A stretch of 64,000 nt of DNA from NCBI GenBank assembly GCA_032716605.1, contig CM064572.1, forward strand, positions 37,402,010-37,466,009, given 5' to 3'. The notes beneath the pieces were generated by a model. It was not told where the DNA came from. It did no database searches and saw only the letters and a program-made list of their open reading frames with translations. This DNA comes from Paralithodes platypus (Eukaryota; Arthropoda; Malacostraca; Decapoda; Lithodidae). Shown here piece after piece: positions 11,077 through 21,725 of this stretch (position 1 is its first letter; each line of letters begins with the position of its first letter). Position numbers and translations under genes: made by a program.

Positions 11077-11119
11077 AAAAGGAGGGAAAGATAAAACAAA
11101 AACTATGACCCCCCTTAAA
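11077..11119. mobile_element. Terminal remnant of foldback MITE A
   Basis: About 43 bp equal to the right end of family A, ending in CCCCCCTTAA. The following sequence, accgaatataaac, is the same as after the A copy ending at 10980, which shows that exon piece, MITE end and intron were duplicated together. Confidence 0.75.
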
Positions 11120-11167
11120 CCGAATATAAACCATAACAACTGTCTAATTAGCCATCTTTCTTGCCAG

Positions 11168-11326
11168 ATTCGACAACCCCGCCAGCGTCGCCCCAACACC
11201 CACCAGGCAGCTGACTTACAACTACCTGGTGAGCGTCAACGCCTGGTTACTGTTGCTGCCCTCAGCCCTCTGTTGTGACTGGACTATGGGCACCATCCCT
11301 CTCGTTGACACCTTCACAGATCCCAG
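11168..11326 (+). CDS. TMTC3: TMTC3-like exon (DUF1736 region), intact
   Basis: A 159 bp exon between acceptor TTGCCAG and donor GTACCA. Phase: one base completes an Arg codon from an upstream exon, then 52 codons, then two bases shared with the exon at 39725. The translation reads [19 protein letters not shown], then VNAWLLLLP, then [16 protein letters not shown]. This is the conserved DUF1736 region of TMTC proteins, closest by eye to TMTC3. TMTC proteins are ER membrane proteins with C-terminal TPRs, implicated in O-mannosylation of cadherins. The upstream exons for the N-terminal membrane segments were not found. It is the only one of four copies in 1.3 kb that keeps both splice sites. 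Confidence 0.85.
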
Positions 11327-11342
11327 GTACCATTAACTACCT

Positions 11343-11674
11343 TATTCAGTTTGTTTCGACCTCATTCAGCCAACTGTTTTAAGGCGTTTATCCCCATCCA
11401 GGTGTTGATTTCTTCCTGGCGAGCGATAGCGAGCCAGCATTGTATGAAGAAATCCGGCTTCGCCAGAGACATTTTTTCTATCAACAAATTTAAAAATTTA
11501 GCTTGCTGTCAAAACAAAAATATATATATGCTGGCTCGCTATCGCTCGGCAGGAAAATATTGATACCTGGATGGAGTAAACGTCTAAAAACAGTAGGCTG
11601 AATGGGGCCGAATGAATACAAGCCAAAGTGGGAGGGAGAGAAAGAGGAAAAAAGCGAGGTTGGGTCCCTTAATG
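11343..11674. mobile_element. Foldback MITE family A, copy 3
   Basis: A palindromic element beginning 16 bp after the donor of the intact exon and ending in GGGTCCCTTAA. The core GCGAGCGATAGCGAGCC is present in both orientations. Confidence 0.8.
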
Positions 11675-11699
11675 TGTCAAAGATAGACCCTGAAGGTAA

Positions 11700-11811
11700 C
11701 ATACAACTACCTGGTGAGCGTCAACGCCTGGTTACTGTTGGTGCCCTCAGCCCTCTGTTGTGAGTGGACTATGGGTACCATCCCTTTCGTTGACACCTTC
11801 GCGGATCCCAG
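11700..11811 (+). pseudogene. Broken copy 4 of TMTC3 exon (3' part)
   Basis: The frame encodes [14 protein letters not shown], then [19 protein letters not shown], and ends at a donor-like GTACAAA. The first 15 residues and the acceptor are missing, replaced by MITE A sequence and a short unrelated stretch. Compared with the intact exon it has Asp-to-Glu in CCDW and other changes. Without an acceptor it cannot be spliced in as a normal exon. Confidence 0.8.
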
Positions 11812-11837
11812 GTACAAACAAAAGTTATGGATAATTT

Positions 11838-11885
11838 TAAGGGGGCCCACCTTGTTTATTTCTCTCTCCTTTTACTGGTTGAGTC
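11838..11885. mobile_element. Terminal fragment of foldback MITE A
   Basis: TTAAGGGGGCCCACCTTG followed by a CT-rich tract, as at the left ends of other family A copies. Only one arm's terminus is left. Confidence 0.6.
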
Positions 11886-12054
11886 GTCCGGGAACTGTTG
11901 AAATGGACAGCCTGGGGAACAGCAACAACAACAAGAGCACCGCCTTTTGATGCATGTATTTGTCCCCCGTGTCCAGCAGGTGAATATTTGGCCTTGTTGA
12001 CGAGTGCTTGATTGGCCGCCCCTGTCTCGTCTGCAAGCAAAACTAATTGATGGT

Positions 12055-12270
12055 GTACGGTGGCGCTAATAAGTCATGTCCCAAATGTCATTACGTTTGG
12101 CTCGCTCAGTGCCGTGATAATGTCTGCCAGATGTTGAATAAGGTGGTTAAGTGTAGGAACATGTTTGTATATTTAATTCGATATGAAGAAATGAAGCTTA
12201 GATACTGCTGATACCAATTATTGATCAAAACATACTTGGTGCCAAGACATCACTTATTAGCGCGATTGTA
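12055..12270. mobile_element. MITE family C, copy 1
   Basis: About 215 bp with inverted ends GGCGCTAATAAGTCATGTC and its counterpart ending TTATTAGCGCGATTGTA. Two more copies lie at 51175-51393 and 54688-54902. The TACAGT-like outer bases suggest a Tc1/mariner-type element; no transposase is present. Confidence 0.8.
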
Positions 12271-12655
12271 TTCAGGGGTTGGGTGAGGGCTGGTCCTATA
12301 CAGAGTGAGGTTTGGCGTCCTCTAACCAACCTTAGCCGTTTCTGTCTGCCTCTTTTACTGTCCTAATTTCCTTCTGGGGGCAAGTGGCTAGGAATCCTCC
12401 TCCTCTTGAAAAATTCACCTACTAGACGAGACCGAGAAAGGGGCGAGGGAACGTTAAAGTGGTTACCCCTAAAACTGGAACTTTGAATGTTGTTTCTGTT
12501 CGGGCTCTGTCTCGAGTTGGCCACCCCCAGCTATGGGGTATACGTGCCTGAGTATACTGTATATACACATACTCCCGGGTGGCACTGGGCAAATTGTGTA
12601 TGCATAAATAGGACCAATACTGCAAACTGTAACTAAACCGGTGCACATTTAAGGG

Positions 12656-12659
<4 letters not shown>
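12271..12659. other. Intronic sequence without a gene
   Basis: No coding signal. A stretch near 12499-12530 ending GGCCACCCCCA resembles 62053-62091, a weak dispersed repeat. Confidence 0.5.

Positions 12660-12726
<67 letters not shown>
12660..12726. repeat. (AT)n microsatellite and LTR-element target
   Basis: A pure AT run ending exactly where the 3' LTR begins. A matching AT run begins at 26288, after the other LTR, so the LTR element inserted into an AT microsatellite. Confidence 0.95.
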
Positions 12727-12729
<3 letters not shown>

Positions 12730-12793
12730 AACAATTCGAAGTATTGCTCAACAGATATTGTAATCTTAATTTGGCCTCAAGACTCTAGAGGTA

Positions 12794-14090
12794 CAAAGGA
12801 GTACAAAGGAGTACAAAGGGGTACAAAGGAGTACAAAGGAAATCAAGCAACAACAGATCTAGTGACCCTTCTAGGTTGCTTGTCCTCCAAAACACTGAGG
12901 ATCAAGTGTCCAAACAGTGGTTTAGAGTGGGTAAGGGAACATTGGAAAGCGAATTACTGCCCTGGAACTAATGTCCGTGGCAGGATTAGGAAGTTAGTAG
13001 GGGACAGATGGGTTAGTAACTGAGGGGGGGATAAAATAAAGTTATTCATTTACAAACGCAGTCAGTCGCGGGTTTGATGCGAGATATTTGTCTAGGCGGA
13101 GTTTAAATGAATCAACGGTGATGCAGTCTATAACGTTTCGGGGAAGCCCATTCCACAAGTTGACAACTCGATTGAAGAAGAAATTCTTAGATTCGTGTGA
13201 GTTAAAAGATTTACCAATAATTTTGCAACCGTTTCCCCGCGTGTAATTAGCTTGGTCGATAGTGAAGTACTTACTACAGTTCATATTGTCGATGCCTTTG
13301 ATGATTTTGAACACTTGAATTAAGTCACCTCTTAATCTGCGCTGGGTTAAAGGAAATAGATTTAATTCTCTAAGACGCTCTTCGTATGGTTTGTTCTTTA
13401 GGCTAGGTATCATTTTAGTAACTCTACGTTGAACTCGTTCTAGCTTGTTTATATCTTTTTGGTAATAAGGGCACCAGGATTGAACGCAGTATTCCAGAAG
13501 AGGGCGGACTAAGGAATTGTAAAGGGTTAGGATAACTTCTTTGGATTTATGCTCAAATGACCTGCCTATAAAGCCAATTATTTTGTTTGCCTTCTTAACA
13601 ACTTCTGAACATTGTTGACTCGGTTTTAGGTTACTCGATATTGTTACTCGCAGATCGGTTTCTCTGTTTACATTCTTAAGCTGAGTGCCATTCATCGAAT
13701 AGTTTGCTTTCTCATTTAGGTATCCGATATGTAGTACTTTACATTTATGCGCATTGAAACTCATTTGCCAAATTTGGGCCCAACATGACAATTTATCTAG
13801 ATTGTGTTGCATATCGTCAACTTGTTCTTTTGAGAGTACGCTATTTGCAATTTTTGTATCGTCAGCAAATTTTGAGATTGTACAGGTGAGACCCTCATCT
13901 ATGTCGTTGATGTAAATTAGAAAGATAATTGGTCCTAGTACAAAGGAAATCAAGTAACAACATATCTAGTGACCCTTCTAGGTTGCTTGTCCTCCAAAAC
14001 ACTGAGGATCAAGTGTCCAAACAGTGGTTTAGAGTGGGTAAGGGAACATTGGAAAGGGAATTACTGCCCTGGAACTAATGTCCGTGGCAG
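12794..14090 (-). mobile_element. CR1/jockey-like insertion, two fragments in tandem
   Basis: Reading on the minus strand, 14090-13936 is a 3' tail fragment of the family. A second, longer fragment runs from 13935 to 12794, containing the RT C-terminus, the 3' UTR and a tail of repeated GTACAAAGGA (as seen on the + strand). The 3' LTR continues on either side. Confidence 0.85.
13042..13935 (-). pseudogene. Non-LTR reverse transcriptase C-terminal fragment
   Basis: About 297 codons starting at GPIIFLIYINDI, through the catalytic FADDTKI and the C-terminal jockey/CR1-type region with NSLVRPLLEYC, RVQRRVTKMI and FFFNRVVNLWN. The endonuclease and most of the RT fingers and palm are missing. The frame is open to its stop but lacks its own start; the in-frame Met-like codon upstream belongs to the other fragment. 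It is over 90 percent alike by eye to 57578-58471. Confidence 0.9.
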
Positions 14091-14780
14091 GAACTTCAAA
14101 CCGTACAAGAGACTGAATTTGATAGGTAGGTATTCAGTAGATATGGTATGGGTAGATTTCTTATAGGGATATTATTCTTATAGAGTTACTTCATTAATAT
14201 TCCAGTTCTTAGCTAGTTTTATAGTATGTTCAAGGGTTAACCAACCAAGCTTAATTAATGCCTATTCTAATAGGATTTCAAAACCAAGAAATAATTTAAT
14301 TATTATTTTTATTATTATTATTAAAGTAAAGTAAAGTTAAAGATTAATATAATTACAAAAAATTTGAATTACTAATTGAATTATTTACAGAGAGATTAAA
14401 TATTAAAAGTAAAATATTAGTTATAACTCTTACAAATAAAAACAAATAAATATAAATATATAAACAAATATTATAAACTAAAAACATGAAATTATGACAT
14501 TGAAATATAGTCACGTGCTCAATCCCGGTTAATGAGGATTGTTAGCCTAGGCGTCACACTCTCTAGTTGGTAGGTTGAAGAGAAGGTAAGTAACAACTCG
14601 ACTACTCACAGAGACACCACCCCAAGCTATAGTCCAAGTAGCACTGAAGTTATTCTAAAAATAAGATCACTCATAGACTCGGGAAAAAGCTGGTCACTAA
14701 GAAAAGAAACTCGCCCCCTAGTGGTGTGGGGCGAGTTAACGATCATTGAAGAGTATATACAAAAGGTTCATGGCGCTGGT

Positions 14781-15005
14781 GTGGTGCTTTGAAGCTCCAT
14801 GTAGAGGTAGAGTTGGTTGGATGAGGCTTCAGGAAGGGTTGAGCAGGCTCGGAGTGTGGTGCTTTGAAGCTCCATGTAGAGGTAGAGTTGGTTGGATGAG
14901 GCTTCAGGAAGGGTTGAGCAGGCTCGGAGTGTGGTGCTTTGAAGCTCCATGTAGAGGTAGAGTTGGTTGGATGAGGCTTCAGGAAGGGTTGAGCAGGCTC
15001 GGAGT
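14781..15005. repeat. 75 bp tandem repeat, three units, in 3' LTR
   Basis: Three near-identical 75 bp units. The period is a multiple of three, so the integrase ORF runs into the LTR and reads three copies of a 25-residue unit (SEPAQPFLKPHPTNS and so on). The same three units are at 26047-26271. Confidence 0.95.
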
Positions 15006-15029
15006 TCCGAGGGATGTAACACCTCCCCC

Positions 15030-16223
15030 CTAAGTCCCTGAAAGGTGTTGAAGAGGACTGAAATAAGAAGGAGGGAGAGACTCTGAGACTGTGGACGTAC
15101 TCCTGGACAAAGTATCGGCAATTAGGGGAAGGAAGATAAACCTCCTCAAACACTTCAGCATCACTCTCCTTAGGCAACTCCTCAGACTTCATTGCAGTAT
15201 TTACAATTAGGCAAGGTGTATTCTCCTCTAGTAACCTTTCAACGTAAGGTTTTATTTTATTGACATTGACAAGCCGGCTATTTTTCCGACGATCTGGAGT
15301 TTTCACTACATAATTGAGATCAGACAACTTCTGAGTTATGATGTATGGTCCAGAAAATTTACTTTTAAGAGGATGACCTGGAATGGGCAGAAAAAGGAGC
15401 ACTTTTTCTCCAGAATTGAAAGTACGGTTTTCAGATTTGAGATCATAGCGAGTTTTCATTTTTGACTGATTTTTCTCCAAATTATCTAGGGCAAGAGTTC
15501 GCACTTTAGACATTTTAAGTTTCAAAGCATTTATGTACTCTGACACAGTGCGTGAGGGGTTATCAGAAACTGTATTGAACCACTGATCTTTCAGGACCTT
15601 CAAAGGGCCTCTGATCTGATGTCCATACAACAACTCAAAAGGGGAGTAACCTAGCGACTCCTGGGGGCATTCCCTGACAGCAAAAAGAAGAAAGTCAGTG
15701 CTTTCATCCCACTCTTTCTCCGTCTCAAAACAATACTTCTTTATCATACTCTTAAAACTCTGATGGAAACATTCAAGGCAACCCTGTGTCTGAGGTCTGT
15801 ACGCTGTGGACAAATGTTTTTGCACGTCTAACTCTGTCATTACTTGACACATCAGCTCACTGGTAAAGTTAGATCCCTGATCACTTTGGATATCTCTTGG
15901 AATGCCTACTTTAGTGAAAAGATGCAATAAGTGAGAGGCAATGAGTTTGGCCCTGATCACTTTGGATATCTCTTGGAATGCCTACTTTAGTGAAAAGATG
16001 CAATAAGTGAGAGGCAATGAGTTTGGCCTTAATGTTCTTCAAAGGGAAAGCTTCAGGGTATCGGGTAGCGGCACACATGACAGTCAAAAGATATTGGTTT
16101 CCTCTCTTTGTTTTGGGAAGGGGTCCTACACAATCTATGACTATATTTTCAAAGGGCTCTGATGTGACAGGGATAGGCTTAAGAGGTGCTTTGGAGATTA
16201 CTTCATTTGGCTTACCCACCAGC
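15030..16223 (-). pseudogene. Integrase core and C-terminal region of the Gmr1-like element
   Basis: The DDE integrase catalyses insertion of the cDNA. Visible are the first Asp in VIDCVGPLPKTKRGN, the second in QSDQGSNF and the Glu in QGCLECFH. A GPLKVLKD block and an SH3-like C-terminal domain follow (FNSGEKVLLFLPIPG, KFSGPYIITQKL). The start is cut off by the DNA transposon at 16224; the zinc-binding part continues at 21726. A perfect 76 bp tandem duplication (15878-15953 repeated at 15954-16029) shifts the frame between the two Asp residues. So the gene has at least two independent lesions. Confidence 0.85.
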
Positions 16224-16560
16224 AGCTGGGAGGGAATTCATGACAATTGTGGACTTTGTGACAAGTTTTTGCAATTTGGCATGGTGGTAGGTATGGGTAA
16301 AAGGTTTTCAAAAACCACCGCATACAAGTTGTGGTAGCCCCCTGGTGACCGGCATGCACAAATCCAAAATGGCTGCCGCCGGAATATGAAATTGTCATAT
16401 CTCCGTTCCTGTTATCACTAGATCTTTGTATAATACCACTTTTCCTATGTTTTTTGGTGCGAGGAATCCATTGTTAAAGTAATTATAGTGTTTCAAGATC
16501 ATTTTCAAGGTCAAAGGCTATTTTCAGGTTATTTTTTAGGTATTTTTATATTATTTTTTG
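16224..16560. repeat. Left terminal inverted repeat of the DNA transposon
   Basis: Pairs with 21370-21725 as reverse complement, with a few indels near the outer end and high similarity in the middle. Confidence 0.85.
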
Positions 16561-16708
16561 TTAATTATTTTTCAGGATAATAAAAGTTACAAGTTTGAAA
16601 GATGCATAAATCATGTATTATCAAAACTCATATGTAAAGGTCAATACATAACAAAGAACATCATGCAACGTTAGTGCAGTCACCTTTGCACTTGCAGAAT
16701 GGGCTACA

Positions 16709-19700
16709 TCAGAGTCCAGCTCGGTGGCACTTACAGAGGCCCTTACAGGCAACCACACAGCTACAGTGGAGGAGCAGTGAGCATGCCTGGCTGACAATTC
16801 CCAGATCTGTCCAATATGGCACCCATTCTCTGGTTCTATCATTCCATTCCCAGCCCCATTCACTGGGATCTGGAATTTCAGGTATTTTTGAGAGGGACTG
16901 CTTCCAGACAAAGGCTGCAGTGTGCACGGCGCGCTTAGCATGCTGGAATATGGCGTGCTGGGTCGGAGGGATTGACTCCAGGGACTTGAGGCCATGGGTG
17001 AACATGAGCCTCCTTGCTTCATTCACCGAATCTGCACAACAATTCTTACTGTACATGAATACCGTCCAGCGTTCAAGACGTCGCATATGCAGTGAGTCCA
17101 GTGTGAGGCTGGTCGGGTCTTGGGTGATGGCGATGAAGGTGTCGGTGACTTCAGGAAAGGCAACCCACGCATTCCATGCAGTCTTTTTGCCAATTCCAAA
17201 ACATCGCTGATACAACACCGCACCCTGTAAATGCGTGGAAAAAGGGGAGCGCATGACAGTGTTGAGGTCCCAGCATTTGAGAGAAGTGATGGATTGGAAT
17301 ATCTTTGTATGCTTTCCCAGATCCAAATCCGATCCACAGCTCTGACAGGCCTAGTTCGTGGAAGAGGTTGATGGCTAGAACGACCACATCACTATCCACT
17401 GTCCTGAGTTAGGCCTTGGTGTGACCCTCCTTGGCAGCATGACGTTAGGGGAGCATCATCCGCGTGTCAGACTCTTCTTGCTGGCATGGGGACAAGGCTG
17501 TTAGGTCAGTTGTCTTGTTGCTGAGTACAATATCAGCCTTTGTTGTGAGGATCTTCTGTGTTTCTCTGAAGTTCCTGACTGATGAACTGAAAGAGGTTGT
17601 CTTTATTTTGACAATCTTTAAGGAAATTCTGCCAATGGGATCCCTTTGGTAGGGGTATCTTGGCTGAGACTCGTGTTCGGTGGCCAAAAGTCTCACCACG
17701 CTTGGTACGAGTCTGGGACTTGAGACTTGCCTCTGTATACCTGTCCCAGACTGCATCAACTCTCACTGTGCTGTCCGTCATCTGACTCTGTAAGTATGGC
17801 AGCACATGCATCTGTGCGTACTCCCCAAATACACAGGCACGCTTGGGTATGCACATGTGTATTACTGCTGGCATATCGAGAACAACCACAGAAGCCTCCT
17901 TGGCTGCTGGAGAGCGGCCAGGATCAGGCATGCCTGGTAGACAGCCAAGAATATGTGACTTGGTTCCTGACCGCAGCCTGCCATGATGAGATAATGATGG
18001 AGGTTCACACTGATTCTCGTGCTTGAAGAATTCATCTAGGTCTGCATCAGGACGTGCTTGTAGGGACATAAACAGTTTGGTGACGAGAGCTGTATTTGCC
18101 GTAGCAGAGCCCATCTTGTTAGCTCCCTTCTTCAGATCTGCAGGTGGCTTGTTGGTGAATGTGAACAAGTTGGCCTTTCGGATAACATCAGACAAGGGCT
18201 TTGGAGGCTTTCTCAATTCTGTCCCTCACGAACTCCGTTAACATGGTTTTGCCAATGCTCGAAGCTTCCTTGAGGCAGTTGGCAATCACAGGGTCCATGA
18301 CCTCTCCGGTGTCTAAGGTGATGAGCTCTGGACCCGTCTCCTTGAAGGGGTTGATAACTGTACCCTCCTTTACAAGACTGTATAGAGCTTTGAGGTGATT
18401 GAGGAACTTCTTCTGTTCAGCAGCTGAAGATTCTGGATGCTCTAAATTTTCCTTGCTGTTTGAGGCAGAGAGACATGCACTCTCAAACTCATCAAGAGCT
18501 CTTAGCACTTCAGGTTTAGAAAGTTCGATGACCTCATTCACCTCTTGTTGACCATAGAGACCTTTTGCTCCACTATCCTCCTTCAGAAATTGGATGCTAT
18601 GCTCATGGCTTTGATCAAGTCCCATCATTGAGAACTTCTTGTCCCCACGTTGAATGACAAACTTTCCCTCCATGAAAGCCTTGTGGACTGATGGGTGGGT
18701 CTCTGGAAGTTGTGCCATGTCTCTTAAGAAGACTGGAATCCAGCGGGCATAATTGGTGTGCCCGAAGGCAAAAAACCATCGACAGATGTCATAGCAGGCA
18801 TTTAGAGTTAGTGGCCAATCACCCACTCGCTGACCCCGGATGAAGCGGCAGTTGATGAGCAGGTAGTTTCTCACTGTCACCCAGTAGGAGATTGTTGGAG
18901 CATTGCTGATGAGTCACTTCTCCCACATCTCCATGGGTTCATGAGGCCCAAAGCCCTCACAGCAGTACTCATCATACACCTGCACTTTGAGTACATGGAG
19001 CAAGGCAAGAGTGACTGGTATGCATACCGTGTACGCTTGACGTGCTTGCCACCTAGGAGAGATGCTGCAACACCAGTAGTGAAGATATTTGCGAGGGAGA
19101 ACATGTGGTCCCAGCCAGATCCAGCTAACAGCTTACCCCCACATTCTTGGGATGCCATCTCTAGGTGGAGGAACCCCATGAAACACACAATCTTTGATTC
19201 ACCCACCTCGTCGGGGTACTCCCACCGACATTTTTTCTGTTGGACATAGAGAGGACAGTCAACTACTATAACTGGAACCTGGCCAGGATTTACAAATTAT
19301 GTTGCCTTCTTGACAACAAGCATTGAGTGTTTCTGCATTGCCATTGATGATGCCTTTTCATAGAAGATGGGGAAAACTCCAACTGTAGCTCTTGGCCTGA
19401 CATCTGTGCATTGGCCATGAGAGAAGAACCCAGAGTAAATCACTGGCGTTTCTTAAACCCTTCCTTCCATTTCTGTAAAGACTTTGTGGATATGGCTGAG
19501 CCACATTTCATCAGGCACCCCTGCTTGAAATCTTTCAGTGAAAGCTGGTGTGGATGTTTCCTCTGGAATTGGTGAGAGGATGATTTCTCCAGCATATTCA
19601 TCAATGTACAGAACAATAGAGAAGTCATTAGCAAGCTGGATAGTGGTATCTTCGGGAGCATCTAGGGTTAGAGTTGGAAGGTCCACCCCCATGGTGTCAC

Positions 19701-21223
19701 GAGTGAGATGGTTGGTTAGGGATATGGCAGTGCCATGGAGATCAGTGCGACCGGACTCATCAATGTTATCGACGCCGCCAGTAGTGAAGACTCCCCGTTT
19801 CATGTTTGAAGGCACAACAACTCCATCCTTGGCAAACCGTCTTGACACAGCTAAGGCGAGTTCCCTCCTGACATCTAAAACTCTCTCATGAGACACTGAC
19901 ATGCCCAATGCATGAAAAGTTCTAATAGTGCCTTTCTGACGAGCATTTGCATGCAGTTTCAGCCCCACATACAAAGGAAAGGGTGTCTCTCTCTCGTGCC
20001 TCTGAAGGAGAGTGTGAGCATTGCTAGATTCCTTTACAGTGTTGCTGCATATCAGCTGAGAGATGGTGCGGGTGACTTTGACTCTTCCACTAGCCACATC
20101 CTTCTTCTCTTCAATAGAGCTTGCACCTTGGAGTAAGACGTCTAGAAAGGTAGAGAGAGGCTTGGGAACTGGCTCACTTAGACAATTTGCATTGAAGGAT
20201 CCATTAGAAGGCACCTGTTGCAGAAGGATGTAACTACGCAGCATGAGACCCACTTCAACAAGTTTCCAAGCCTCATCTTCAGTTACCTGAAGGCGAGCGG
20301 TCTGTGCCAAAGCTGCACCAACTGTCTTCTTGTGAGAGATGTAAACATCACGGCCCTCTGAGTATGCAGACCAGTCAGGTCCTAGCCTCTCTAGAATATG
20401 TTCTTTGAATCTTGTCTGGTGCACAGAAATTCCAATCCACTCAGAGACCAGTTGCTCCAGACGCTGATCATAAAGCTTCCGCAAGTCAGCAAGCTTAAAG
20501 AAGGTGGAATGATTGAACTGCACGAATGCTACAAGCTGAGCAATTACCAAGGGATCATATTGCTGGCTGGGAGAACTTTTCTTTGCATTTGACACCTCAG
20601 ACTTGGCTGCACGGGCATCATTCTTTAGCTTTGTATAACAGGATCTGTGAAAATGCACATCTCCAGCCTCTGCATCGATCGCAGTGTTCAGCCGTGCATA
20701 AATAACCCAGTCCTTGGATTCTGTAGCCCATTTGTAGAGGTTCTTCCCACAATTTTCACTCATTGCTCTGTAGATTGCCTCATTACTGTCATCTTGAAAC
20801 TTCTCGCAACAGACACACTGTGGGTTTTCGCGGTCGAGGCTCGCTTTAAAACTTGACCTGGTTTTTTTTGGACTGACAGTGGCTTCTTCACTTTCTGACT
20901 CTTCTCTTGTTCTCTTGGCCATTGCTCGCTGCACAACATGTAAGCGGAAACGTCCTCGACATCCATTATGATATTTAGCTTTGTTTTTCAACAATGTGTT
21001 AGCAATCCCTGATCCATCATCTAAGCATTCCAAGTTTAGTCCAAGAGGTAGAGACATAATTTTCAACAAAAAAATTCAAATAATTTTCAAGCGTTTGATA
21101 TGCATTATGATAACACTCCTTCTTATGTGGACATCGCAAATCCTTGTTAGAGTTTTCTTGGCACAAGCAACACATTGCCCAATCAGTGGCTTTTCTTGGA
21201 ACATGAGGATTTCCGTCACTCAT
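16709..21223 (-). pseudogene. Decayed transposase of the 5.5 kb transposon
   Basis: Minus-strand pieces in order. 21223-21017 has a Cys-rich start (WAMCCLCQ, CPHKKECYHNAY). 21069-19453 is a 538-codon central region (DDGSGIANTLLKNKAKYHNGCR, HRSCYTKLK, GVDNIDESGRTDLHGTAIS; longer blocks split by mismatches). 19206-18877 includes FMGFLHLEMASQECGG. 18880-18188 and 18216-17533 follow, then 17759-17445 with EESDTRMML. 17399-17151 has DSDVVVLAI and HAFTGCG, where relatives have TGCDTVS. 17326-16709 is a Cys-rich C-terminus. The acidic DSD and TGCD-type motifs recall PIN/FEN nuclease folds. Frame changes and stops separate the pieces, so it is inactive as read. Proteins of this layout are common as uncharacterised multi-copy genes in cnidarians and crustaceans (recalled, not searched). 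Confidence 0.7.
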
Positions 21224-21369
21224 GATGAACCGAATTATCCAATGCAGGTAGGTTCTTCACATCTGAAGTCTTGACACTTGAAGACTGGAATCTGAAAAGA
21301 CAACAAATCAAATATCAATATGTGATGTAGGTCAACATTACTGGATAATATTTAGGAACAAATAATTTT

Positions 21370-21725
21370 AAAATTACCTTGAAAATAGATAAAGAACACC
21401 TAAAAATTAACCTGAAAATAACCTTTGACCTTGAAAATAATCTTGAAACATTAAAATTACTTTAAAAATGGATTCCTCGCACAAAAAAACATAGGAAAAG
21501 TGGTATTATACAAAGATCTAGTGATAACAGGAACGGAGATATGACAATTTCATTTTCCGGTGGCAGCCATTTTGGATTTGTGCATGCCGGCCACCAGGGG
21601 GCTACCACAACTTGTATGCGGTGGGTTTTGAAAACCTTATACCCATACCTACCACCATGCCAAATTGCAAAAACTTGTCACGAAGTGCACAATTGTGTGA
21701 AATTTTGGCATATTCCTGCCCAGCT
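21370..21725. repeat. Right terminal inverted repeat of the DNA transposon
   Basis: Reverse complement partner of 16224-16560, ending CCCAGCT. Confidence 0.85.

Larger units (their letters stand above)
12727..15021 (-). repeat. 3' LTR, split by a CR1-like insertion
   Basis: About 1 kb when the insertion 12794-14090 is ignored. It matches the 5' LTR (25269-26287) over its length, including the three 75 bp tandem units. The sequence just outside (15022-15031, CCTCCCCCCT) is a polypurine tract on the minus strand. Confidence 0.9.
16224..21725 (-). mobile_element. 5.5 kb DNA transposon with long TIRs (Academ-like)
   Basis: The ends are AGCTGGG on the left and CCCAGCT on the right. They are followed inward by inverted repeats of roughly 300 bp with insertions and deletions. 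Shared blocks include ACAATTGT, GACAAGTTTTTGCAATTTGG, GGTAGCCCCCTGG and CAAGATCATTTTCAAGG. It splits the integrase of the LTR element between the HHCC region and the core. I could not define a target duplication confidently; a short one of 3-4 bp is possible. The internal minus-strand coding region is a decayed multi-domain transposase. Assignment to the Academ superfamily rests on protein resemblance recalled from the family and on the PIN/FEN-like motifs, so treat the name as provisional. Confidence 0.75.
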
